This document shows positions 47,325 to 57,500 of a DNA stretch of 64,000 nt, one piece after another. This stretch comes from Amborella trichopoda (Eukaryota > Streptophyta > Magnoliopsida > Amborellales > Amborellaceae). Within the stretch, counting starts at the first letter, position 1, and each line of letters begins with the position of its first letter. The position numbers and the translations under genes are program-made. The DNA lies in assembly GCF_000471905.2 (NCBI RefSeq), contig NW_006498527.1:3625918-3689917 (forward strand), read 5' to 3'. The notes beneath the pieces are model-generated. The model worked only from the letters and a program-made list of their open reading frames with translations. It ran no database searches and was not told the DNA's origin.

Positions 47325-48085
47325 TAAATTATGGGCAGGAAGAAATAATTTAAGGAGTCAAAACTCCTTACAAAGGGGTTCAAACGATTCCAATTAATAC
47401 TTGGGATTTGTATTTTTTTTAATTTTACTTTACTCAAGTATCTCCTCAAAACTTTTTTTTAAAAATACTCAAATTGCTCATGTTCAGGATTGGGGATATT
47501 GATTAAATAAAGGTGTTTCAGTAATTTGACCAAACTAAGAGGCCCCAACCCAACCAAATGATGGGAGTACCACTACTATGGGGCTCGAAATGAGCCGAGC
47601 ATAGGACAACCCTAGCCCTGGTCCCTATAGGGAATGCTTGACCTTAGCTCGGTCTGGGTTGAATAAACCTTGGCCCTATTAGGGCCAGACCAAGCCAAAT
47701 AGAATCAAAAAAAGAAAGAAAAAATAAGGGAAACAAAAGTTAGGACTGACCCTACTATGGCCCTAGCCCAGGCTCGACATGGCCCACAGGCTAGGCCAGT
47801 TATTGTTACCCAAGGCTTAGTCTTTGAGGGCTGGGATGAGCTACCCGACCTATTGTCACTCCTACTTGCTTGTCCAAGTTGGGTCAAATTATTTAAATAC
47901 CCTTATATGTTCAAGATTCCTAGTATTGAACAAATGCAATTTTTTACCTTTAAAGTTATTTTTTTTTAGAGTTATCTAAGTAAAATAGAAATTAAAAAGT
48001 GAACTTTTCGATGTTAATTTTCAGATTTTTTTTTACGATTAAATGATTTCGTGAAGGTTTTTGACCCCTTAGATGACTTTTCCCC
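47325..48085. repeat. R4 repeat, interrupted by an R5 element
   Basis: Left end AAATAATTTAAGGAGTCAAA and ACAAAGGGGTTC; right end GTTTTTGACCCCTTAGATGA. Between them the text follows the R4 copy at 60.8-61.3 kb (GTTTCAGTAATTTGACC / CATTTCAGTAATTTAAATC, then AAGAGGCCCCA) until about 47578, where the R5 element begins, and resumes near 47866 (CTTGCTTGTCC). Confidence 0.65.
47578..47866. repeat. R5 repeat inserted into R4
   Basis: G+C-rich ends (GGGGCTCGAAATGAGCC, GGGCTGGGATGAGC) with GGCCC blocks and an A-rich middle. The undisturbed site is visible in the second R4 copy (GAATACCCCTGCTTGTTC at about 61002). Flanks ACCACTAC and ACTCCTAC may be a decayed target duplication of about 8 bp. Confidence 0.6.
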
Positions 48086-48147
48086 TTGTTGGTATTTACG
48101 AGTTCAGGCAAAAGTATGAATATTCCTTGCAACTATGATTGTATGGA

Positions 48148-49533
48148 TCAAGGTTTCTAAAATTGGATCGTTGATTTGGGTCGCTCATCTGGATTTTTGA
48201 TCGGGTTCAATGATCCGACTCAGTGAAACGATCATAAAAAAATTAAAAATTTTGATTTTTTTATAAAGACCCCGATACAGTCTTTATTGATCTAGATAAA
48301 GCTTATGGTAGAGTACTTTAAGATTTGATTTGATAGGTATTGGAAAAGAAAGATGTCTCAAAACACTATATTGACTTGGTGAGAAATATATACAAGGGAG
48401 CGCTAACTAGTATGCAAACAACTAGTGGAGAGACAAGTGAGGTTTCAACGACAATAGGTCTACATCAGGGGTCAGCATTGAGCCTACACCTCTTTTGTCA
48501 TATTTATGAACGACTTTTAACTAGATACCATGGTGCATGTTTTCGAGGGCGGCATAGTTTTAATTGATGAGACTCTAAGCGATAACAATAGAAAGTTAGA
48601 ACTTTGGAGTGAAGCTTTAGAATCTAAAAGTTTTAAAATTAGTCAGACTACGACAAAGTATATGAAATACAACTTTAGTCAAAATAAGAGTAGAGACGAT
48701 GAAGTAGTTAAGATTGATGCTTAAAAAATACCAAAAAGAGTATAATTTTGATATCTTGGGTCAATAATCCAGGAAAATAGAAAAATTGAGGAATATATCA
48801 CATATAGAATTAGAGTTGAGTGGAGGAAGTGGAGATGTGCAACATGAGGTTTATGTGATTGCCGCATACTAATGAAGTTGAAAGGCAAGTTTTACAAGAC
48901 AGTCGTGAAACTAGTTTTACTTTATAGGACAAAATGTTGGGCATTCAAGAAACACCATATCCATAAAATGTGTGTAGCTTAGATGATGATGTTGAGTTGG
49001 ATGAGTGGCAAGACAAAAAGGCATAGAATTCAAAATGAACACATTATGAAAAATTTAGGTGTGGCACTAGTAGGCGATAAGATGAGAGAAAATAGATTCA
49101 AGTAAACTGACCATTTGCAACACATACATAATACAATATTTGTTAGGAGGTACGAGTTAGATCAAGTGGAACGCTAAAAAAAAATAAAGGATAGACGCAC
49201 AAGGACATGGCTAGGGTTAGTGAAAAATATATGGGGACTTGTAGCCTCATTGATGATAGCCCTTAATAGAGCAGAATGAAAAACCAAGATTCGTGTAACC
49301 GATCCCAATTAGTTAGAAAGAATATATGATGACGATAATGACTATAAAAAAGTGAGGCCAATTCTGGACAGAACCAGCTAAAATTGTCTTATTCATGGGG
49401 AACTGCCAGGATCCCAATATTTAGCAGGAAATGGTTTCTTGATATTTAACAGCAACCGGTATGGCCTCGGCTGTTCCCAATCCAAAACGAACCATTTGGA
49501 TCAATAAACACTTTTTAAAACCTTGGTATGAAT
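48148..49533. repeat. R6-like element split by a LINE
   Basis: Left CAAGGTTTCTAAAATTGGATC and right CACTTTTTAAAACCTTGG are inverted repeats. Between the left block (to about 48255) and the right block (from about 49350) lies the LINE. Inferred from the matching ends only. Confidence 0.4.
48265..49345 (+). mobile_element. RTE-type LINE fragment, broken
   Basis: Reverse-transcriptase text is readable in shifting frames: VFIDLDKAYGRVL (about 48274), KKDVSKHYIDLVRNIYKGAL (48346), IGLHQGSALSLHLF (48457), IDETLSDNNRKLELWSEALE, then YLGSIIQENRKIEEYI (48761), LMKLKGKFYKTVVKLVLLY, CWAFKKHHI, MLSWMSGKT, and the 3' tail KIRVTDPN before GATGACGATAATGAC. These are the palm, thumb and C-terminal parts of plant RTE LINEs. 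The catalytic FADD segment is lost around 48510-48550 where the frame changes, and several in-frame stops occur, for example TAA at 48722-48724. The endonuclease half is missing. It is an old, dead, 5'-truncated copy. Confidence 0.85.
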
Positions 49534-50670
49534 CATGGGCCGCCTGTTTTGAGCTTCTAATTTGCCTCTCCAAAAACACATGGGGCTAGGAAAAGTCTTT
49601 AGGACATGTAAGTCTTTTGCTCCGTGCCCAAGCTAGATATGAACCCACGGCCGATATTGTAGCACATTTAAACGTTTTGTAAGCGTAAAGATACAAAATT
49701 TATTTATCCTAAGAAATGGTGCTAGTTATGATCTAAAATCAATCGTTCTCTCCCTGCAACATGGAGCATGTAGGATGTAGAAGAGGGCTATAGCTAATGC
49801 TCGCCCTCCCCATGCTTGTAATTTTTTTTATTTTTTTGGATAATTTAGTGGGGAATACAAGCTTTATCCGTATTTTAAATAGATTAAGGAGTTATATTTT
49901 AAAAGTGCTATTAATTGAGGGTGTCAATAATAAAAATGAATACATTGAAACAAGAGTGGGAGACTTGCATTTGCTCATGCATGTCGCCCACCACTCCCTC
50001 CCTCAAGAGCGGGGGTAGCACCCAGCTAAGGGAGGCAATTAGTCCCATTCCCCTTGGAATGGGAGAGATGAGAAGTGTTTAAAAGTCAAAGGGAACATGA
50101 TTGGCTCCAAGGGGAAACATATTCTAATGCTGCCCGTAGCTTTCAAATAAACTAATAATCCCCATCTTATCTTTTTTCAAACTGGATCAATTTTTCCAAC
50201 CCTTTCTCTCCCTCTCTTCCAATGACTTCTCCTCACGTTTGTAGTCAACAAGGGTAGATGTCATCCCCCGCGACGCTCCCCTCCCCTCCCCTACACGGCA
50301 ACATTTTAAACCGCACCCATAACCGCCCTCCCTCCCGTACCCGGTTTTTATGCGGCCAAGAGCTCATATGTAAAAATTTATTTTTTAGTTGGATTTTAAA
50401 ATTTAACTTTTAAAGATAAGTATAAAAAAATAAATAAATTTTAAAAACTAAAAATAATAGTTTTCAGTAAAAAAACATTTGAAACTTGTTAGTTTCCATT
50501 GTTTTTAAATGGATTACCTACTTGCATCCATATTCAAGATGGATGCTTTAAATTTTTTAGACTGCATATGTAGAAATGCAGTCCAGCACGCATGAACCAA
50601 TTTTTTTTTTGTTGTTGCTCATGTAATCTCCCTCTCTCTGTGTATATTAATTATTAAATTAAAATAGGTT
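49534..50670. other. Gene-free stretch
   Basis: Contains a C-rich segment at 50260-50345 (CCCCTCCCCTCCCCTACACG, CCGCCCTCCCTCCC). No exon, RNA gene or named repeat is seen. Confidence 0.4.
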
Positions 50671-50671
50671 T

Positions 50672-50990
50672 CTATAAGACTTAGGCTTTATGAAAACAAA
50701 ATAAAGCATCATTTCAAATCTTCATCTAAAACCATGATGGCTTTAAAATCAATATCTATAACCGACAATAAAATTTTGAAACTAAAAAAATGGCACAAAC
50801 CTTACATATTTGCAAACACTTATTTTTAAGACGAAATGGATGATCTAGATACTTTGTTATTATAAACATTATTTTTAGAGCTCGAAATCTCAATTTTTTT
50901 TACATCCATAAATTTCAAGCCGAGATGATCGAATGCTTGAATTGCAATTTTCAATGAGTTATGACGCAAAGCTTTAGTTATTTTGATAGA
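50672..50990. repeat. R2 repeat
   Basis: Starts TAGGCTTTATGAAAACAAAA and ends GACGCAAAGCTTTAGTTATT. Internal AAGCCGAGATGATCGA and TTGCAATTTTC...TGAGTTATGA match the copy at 29.96 kb closely. Confidence 0.65.
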
Positions 50991-50994
50991 ACTG

Positions 50995-51615
50995 CGGCCC
51001 TATCAAACCATTTTCTTAAAATAAATCGGGTTGCATTATATCCTTTTACATTTTCAGTTTTATTGGAGTCATCGACCCTCTCACTCTCCAAAATACACGC
51101 GCTCAAAAAAGAATGATAAAATAATTAAACCAATGATAGGCGGTACAGATCTTCGAAAACAACCTTCGTAATTGGACCTCTCTAACAGCACAAACACAAA
51201 GGAAAATGACAAATCTAAAGATTTTTATAATAATTCTATGATTATCGTACAAGGATTAGAGCGCTTCTTTTTATAAAACCATCCAATGCCATGTGGAGAT
51301 CTCATAACTTCTTCAGCAATAAATGAGAAAGATATAGATTAAGTTGTTCTAATCAATAAAATTTTAGTTGCTCTAATCGGTAAAATTGGATAATAAACTA
51401 AATAAGCACAACATTTGTTTTTTCGTTTATAGAAGTCATAGGAAACTAAATATTGTATTTAGCATAACCTTTATTTTGTTCTAGAAGTCAAGGATTTTTT
51501 TTTTAAAAAACAATGGTCATAATGTTTAATCGTTAATCTAAAAAATTAAACAAATACACTGGTGAATAAATCACAATTTTTTTGTTTTTAATGAAGGCGT
51601 CTTACCATATAGTCA
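50995..51615. other. Gene-free AT-rich stretch
   Basis: No exon or repeat family is recognised. A near duplicate of TTGTTCTAATCAATAAAATT / TTGCTCTAATCGGTAAAATT is at about 51342-51390. Confidence 0.4.
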
Positions 51616-51619
51616 AAGC

Positions 51620-51870
51620 GCTGTCCAGGTGCCCAACCCTAACAAACCAGGGCCGGGCCCAGGCCGAGCCATCAGAGCCCGAGGGTTGGGTCAGGGCCAC
51701 AACAGGCGGACCAACCCTAACCTGCCTGATTTTTTCTTTAGTTTTTTTCCCTATATATTTTCGGATTGTTTTATGCGCGGCCTGAATAGGGCCACAACCA
51801 CGACTAGGTCATGGCCTTTTCACCCCAATTACGGTCGGGTCGGACAAGGGCCAGGCCTTTATAGACTAGC
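51620..51870. repeat. R5 repeat
   Basis: Opens with CCAGGGCCGGGCCCAGGCCG and closes with GTCGGGTCGGACAAGGGCCA, with a T-rich middle. Same plan as 26.8 and 47.6 kb. Confidence 0.55.
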
Positions 51871-53234
51871 ATGGCATACAAATACCATGTTTATGGGATT
51901 ATTATCTGCTTCCAGGTTGGCCTTTTGACATTTCCTGTCTTGAACCAAAGAGGAAAGGTGGCCCTAATTGCTTGAGAGAACATTGAGATATATTTCCCTT
52001 ATTTTTTAGGTATGCTTTTCATGTTTAGTCAAAGGATGGTATCGCATTCACATCCTTATTTTAGGTATCCTTATTTTTTTTGGTAAGGGATGGTATGGCG
52101 TCCATGTCATGTGGACGTTCGAAGGGTGAGCAAGCACCCTACAATGAACCTAGAATCATCTTTGTATTTTATTTTTAAAAAATATTTATTTGAAATTGTA
52201 GGGTATAGTTGTATTTCTATGTGGTGCATAAATAAAAATAGAAAATTTACAAATAAATACTCTCTTATTTTTTACATTAAAAGTAGTCTCACATAGTTTA
52301 TATTTTACCATCAAATCTCATTTTTTTAAACATAAGTTGTCTCGTTTTAAAAAAAATTAAAATAAATATAATTACAAAACTATTCTTGTATTACTCATGG
52401 GTAGTTTGATAGTTTTATTTATTTTAAATTTTTTTTATAATTGTATCATAGTGAGAATAATTAATATACTAAATTTCAGCTAAATCCGATGCATAAAAAA
52501 GTGACAAGATTGAAATATAGCTTATTTTCTAGAAAACGAACTTGATTATAAAATATGAAATATATTCGATCGTTTTTAAATCTGAAAAATAAATCATGAC
52601 TTATTTCTAACTTTCTCAATAAAAATATATTAAATAAAATAGTTAACCACAATACCCTTTAAATAATTTAAACGGATTTTGGTCAACTATTTTATTCAAA
52701 ATAATTTTTATTTTATTTTTTTAGGTTATTATTTAAAAATATATTTATAATATAAATTTTAAATAAATATTATTATAAAACTCTTTTACGGCTATTGGAT
52801 GCGGATGCGTCCATGTTTAATCTGAACTATTGAAAAGGCAGTTGTGCACCCTTCCACCATTCCCTTATAGTATATCCAATAAATATTTTAATAGAGAGGA
52901 ATGGTGTTTTAAAACTCAGAAGTAATTTTCCCATTCCTCTTTAGCAAATGCCGAAACAAAGGAGATATTTTTCGTAAGAAAGTGAAAGAAAAAAGGACGT
53001 TTATTGACTCATTTGCTTTAGGAAAAGCCTGACCAAAGGAATAAAATGCTAATGAATAGAATATGGGTGCTTTCGATACTTTTGCAAAAGCAGAGGGCAT
53101 ATCCATGGAACCAAAGATAGGAGCACAAAACCAAGAAAGGGGCAATTTGAAAAGCTAAAATTTTGAGTAAATCCTATTTCTTATCGTTTGGTTTAAAAGT
53201 TAAAGGAGAATAATTGAATATTTAATTTAGGGTG
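51871..53234. other. Gene-free AT-rich stretch
   Basis: Very high A+T at 52150-52800 with many ATTTTA/TAAAAT words. No gene or clear element is seen. Confidence 0.4.
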
Positions 53235-53605
53235 CGTTTTGTTTAGATTCGAGGCTCTCACCTTCGTCGCGGTTTCAATAATGAAAATCTTTGTGATAGC
53301 TTTAAAATATATTTTTATCTTTAATTGTAAAATTTCAAGTTTTAAAAAGAAATGTAGATCGAACAAATCTACAAAAACTCAAAAATCTTAAAAATTGATG
53401 GTAAAAAAATGCATTACAAGATGTACTATTTTCAAATTTTGAAATCTATTTTTTTTTTCTCATGTCTATGCATCGTCATTTTGAGATGATCAATTTAAAG
53501 ATTTTTGAGCATCAAAACAATCTTTTTTAGTAAAAATTTTGAGATGCGTTCCAATTTGATTGTTTAGAGCCTCGGCTCTATATAAACTTTTCCCTTAACA
53601 TAATA
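53235..53605. repeat. R1/R2-related repeat
   Basis: Ends GTTTAGATTCGAGGCTCTC and GCCTCGGCTCTATATAAAC form an inverted repeat. The middle has TAATTGTAAAATTTC, TGTAGATCGAACAAATC and TTGAGATGATCAATTTAAAG. It joins features of R1 and R2 and lies about 300 bp upstream of the PERK leader. Confidence 0.6.
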
Positions 53606-53879
53606 TTTAATTTAACAGAGTTAATAAAATACACATAGAAAGAGAAAAAAGCCGTTTATTTGAAGGTTAATGAAATTCTCGAAGGTCTGGCGGGGATTGA
53701 AGCCCGGCTTTTGTATTTGATATTCAGACAAATTTCGCGGATCCGCCAAATTTGGAGGAGTTTGATAATTTATTAGAGAAACGGTTTGAGGAGTTTATTA
53801 TTAGTAAAAAGAATAATCAAACTATAAACCCTCCTAACACGTAGGCTTTTTTTTTTTGGTTTTCCTCTTTTATGCATTT

Positions 53880-54574
53880 ACATTTTACAGGGTAGGCTTC
53901 ATTGTTCAAAGCCTTCTCTCTCTCTTCTTTCTCTCACTAGGGTCGATGGCGAAGAAGGACTCCTGTATTCAGGCAATTTAGCTCCACCCCATTTCAAAAT
54001 GGGGCCTTTTGCGTCGGAGGAAAGGAGGTCTGGTATTCATTTTGCTAAAACTCCCTCTTTCTCTCTTTTTCCATCTCTTTCTCTCTCTTACTGTTTTTTT
54101 TTGTAGAATTAGACATCAAAACTTGATCTTTTAGGGGATTGCCGTCTGGGTGTTGCTGGAAATTACAGAGGAAATTCGACATTTTGATTGTTTTATCAGA
54201 AGCCAGAGAACATAACTGAAACCTTTGGGTTTTTTGATATCTGAATGGAGGGATTTAGGGCTTGAGATGTTGGCATTTTTTCTATCTTTGCGTTTGCAAC
54301 ATTTACAAATCGAGATTGGAAATTTGGAGGGGAGTTTTATGTCTGGCTCTGTTTTTTCTTCCCACTCCCATAATTGAGAAAAATTTGCTTGATTTACTGA
54401 AATTGGAATTCTTGGTTTGGATCCAGAGAGAAAAACCCATAGGAAAACCAGCTCGAAACTAAAGGAACCAAATAGCGGATTTTGGATCTGGAGAAAACAT
54501 CTCAGGGGAAACCCAGCTCAAAACAAAAGAAACAAATCCCCCCCATAAGCAAATTGAATCATACAGGGAGCAAA
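53880..54574 (+). promoter_or_regulatory. PERK leader with upstream ORFs
   Basis: CT-rich tracts at 53916-53937 and 54055-54090 mark the leader. Upstream ATGs open short frames at 53946-53981 (11 codons), 54245-54265 (6 codons) and 54267-54377 (36 codons), all closed before the PERK ATG at 54575. Part of the leader could be intronic, so whether they are all in the mRNA is not known. Confidence 0.45.
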
Positions 54575-57500
54575 ATGTCTAATTCAGCTCCAGCTCCTAG
54601 TTCCCCATCATCTGGTAATTCAACCTCAACTGGTTCTCCTCCTCCAAGCCCTCCTCTTACCCAAGCCTCTTCACCCCCTCCTTCTCTCTCTCCAACACTC
54701 CCTTCTCCCCCCCTCCCTCCTCCCCCTCAATCCAGCCATAATCCCCCTCCTCCTTCACCGAATTCCGGCAACAACCCCCCAGAAAGCCCTCCCTCACCAC
54801 CAGGTTCTGGCCAAAACCCGCCAGAAAGTCCCCCCACCCCACCCTCTCAAACACCACCAAATTCTTCTCCTCCAACTAGTGACCCTCCCCTTACTTCCAA
54901 CCCCTCACCGCCGCCAACGCCCAGTTCGCCTTTGCCTGGATCCCCTCCATCAATTTCGAATTCTCCACCTTCAGCCAATCCCCCCCCTTCCTCTCTCTCT
55001 CCTCCCTCCTCTGTCCCTCCTCCACCTAAGAAAGAATCACCTCCAACCCATTCGAGCAAATCACCTCCTCATCCTGTTACTTCATCGAGTCCTCCACCTT
55101 CTAATATTATATCTCCTCGTCCCCCTTCTGATCGTTTGCCTCCTCCTGACTCCTCTTCGCCCCCTCAAATTACGTCTCCGCCCCCTTCAGAAGGGACACC
55201 GAAAACAGACTCACCTCCGAATTTAACCCCCCCCATTGTGCCCCCCCCAAGTGGAGGTTCAAGCCCAGTTACACCAACACCTAGTTCCCCCGATCGTTCT
55301 GTTCCTTCCAATTCTACCTCTCCTCCATCTCAAACATCGACCAAAGCACCATCCACTAGCCCCCCCTCCTCTTGGCATGGTGTGACTGAAACAGGTTCAG
55401 GGTCCGGTGGTGGAATTGGGAAGAATGGGGCAGTGGGGATAGCTGTTGCTGGAGTGGTTTTGATAGGCTTGATTGCGGTGCTGTTCATGTTTACAAGGAA
55501 GAGGAAGAGGAGGGCTGATGGTTTGGCTGATCCCTACAGGCCTTCGCCTGGGAGTTTCTCCGTTAAATCAGGTAAAGAGGCAAATTTCCTTTCTTTCTCT
55601 TGTTTGGTTTGCCCTTTCTTTCTTTTTGTTTTCCCTTTTGTTGTATAGGTCTTTCATTCTTTGTTTGTTTGTACTTTTGAGTGAAATTTGGTGTGTGTTT
55701 CTTTCACTTGAAGAGTGAATATTTACTTATCTGAAAGAGCAAAAAAGGAAATGAAAGGACCTATTTTAATTTTCATAAAATTTGGATATCTATATTAGGT
55801 CTATGGATTGCAATGCTCTGTTCTAGCTCATTTTGCTTGTCTTATTGGCACATTTATGAATTAGACCTAGTAATTTGATTAGTTGTTGTAGGTTAATCTA
55901 TATTTGAGAAGCAGCAGCGTGTTTTATTTTTTCCTCGTTCTGTCTCCCAGTTTGTCTTTGTGCTTTTTTTTTTGTAGTTTTTTAATCTATTTATAAATGT
56001 GGTGTTCATAGGAGTTCTTAATTATGAATGGGTTTCAACTGCCACTTCATGAGCTGCAGTGCTTGAATCATCTTTTTCAAGAAAATTATTTTACTAGGAT
56101 CCTAGTATAGCAGTTTAGAAAAGTTCTCTAGTTGATAAATGCTCATCAAGCAGATAAAGTGCAATAAACCAACTGCCAAGATCATAGTTATGAGATGACT
56201 AATATGTTGCATGCCCATTTGTTCTCTTATATTGCACCAAGAGGGACTCCACATGCATATAAAACACACACTTATTTTTTATCATTGTCTTGAAATTGTT
56301 GTTGAGCTTTTTCTGTAGGCCTGATGGTGTTATTCTCTTTTAGATGTATATTGCTATGGGCATAAGGCTGATACAATTCTTTTGTCTCTCTAGATGGCTA
56401 TTACTATAGGCAAGCACCTGCTGTAGGAAACTCTGCTTTCTCGGACTTAGGCTCTGCTAAGCGCCCTCCTTCACCTCCTCCAATAGGAAATGGCTATGCA
56501 GGCTACAATGGACATGGGTTTCAACAAGGTGGACCTCCTGAACCATCGGGCTTGGGTCATTCCAAATCTTGGTTCACTTATGAAGAGCTAGTGGAGATCA
56601 CAAATGGGTTTTCTCAAAATAATCTTCTTGGAGAAGGTGGTTTTGGGTGTGTTTATAAGGGGCATCTTCCTGATGGGAGAGAAGTAGCGGTGAAACAACT
56701 CAAGGCTGGGGGTGGACAGGGAGAGAGAGAATTTAGGGCTGAAGTTGAAATCATCAGTAGGGTTCACCACCGCCACCTGGTTTCTCTTGTGGGTTACTGT
56801 ATAGCTGAGCACCACAGGTTGCTTGTCTATGAATTTGTTCCAAACAATACTCTTGAGTATCATCTGCATGGTAAGATTGTCTTTTTGCTTTGGATGAGTA
56901 AATGCAAAGCATAGTATTTTGTGCTTTTGGGAAATAGAAATAGTCATACTAGCTGTGGTTTTGGGAGTGAATTTTGTTCTCATTGCCTTGATTATTGCAA
57001 AGTATACTGTAACCCAATGGGTTATAAGAAAACCATGGTCATTGGGGTCTTCACCATCCACCAGAACCGTGGGTAATGATGGGGAGGGTGGGAGACACCA
57101 TTGGCATGAAGTCCTGTTGTCCAGGTGGTATTCATCATTCATTGGATGACGATGATCCCAATAAACTGTGATTATGCCATATTGCATTGGATTGTAATAT
57201 AGTTTCCCTAATTTGTTTAGTGATTAAAAATTTCCCTATTTTATTTAACTTGTTTCGCCTTGTCTTGGATATCTATTATGTCTGAATGTGGGTTGGCTGT
57301 TATTTCTAGGAAGAGGACAACCTGTCATGAGTTGGGGAATAAGAGTCAAGATAGCACTTGGTGCTGCTCGCGGATTAGCATATCTACATGAAGACTGTAA
57401 TGCTCCATATCACTTGATCATCTATAGTTGGTTGTGTATTCAAAGAAAAGGAACTACACACACAAGACACAATACAACATGCACACCTGCACACACATCT

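Noticed and set aside
54482-54574. Upstream extension of the PERK frame by 31 codons
   Set aside because: It has no ATG; the first in-frame ATG is 54575 and fits the family.
54657-55226. Gly/Glu-rich and Leu/Pro-rich frames opposite or beside the PERK ectodomain
   Set aside because: Shadows of the Pro/Ser codon repeats.
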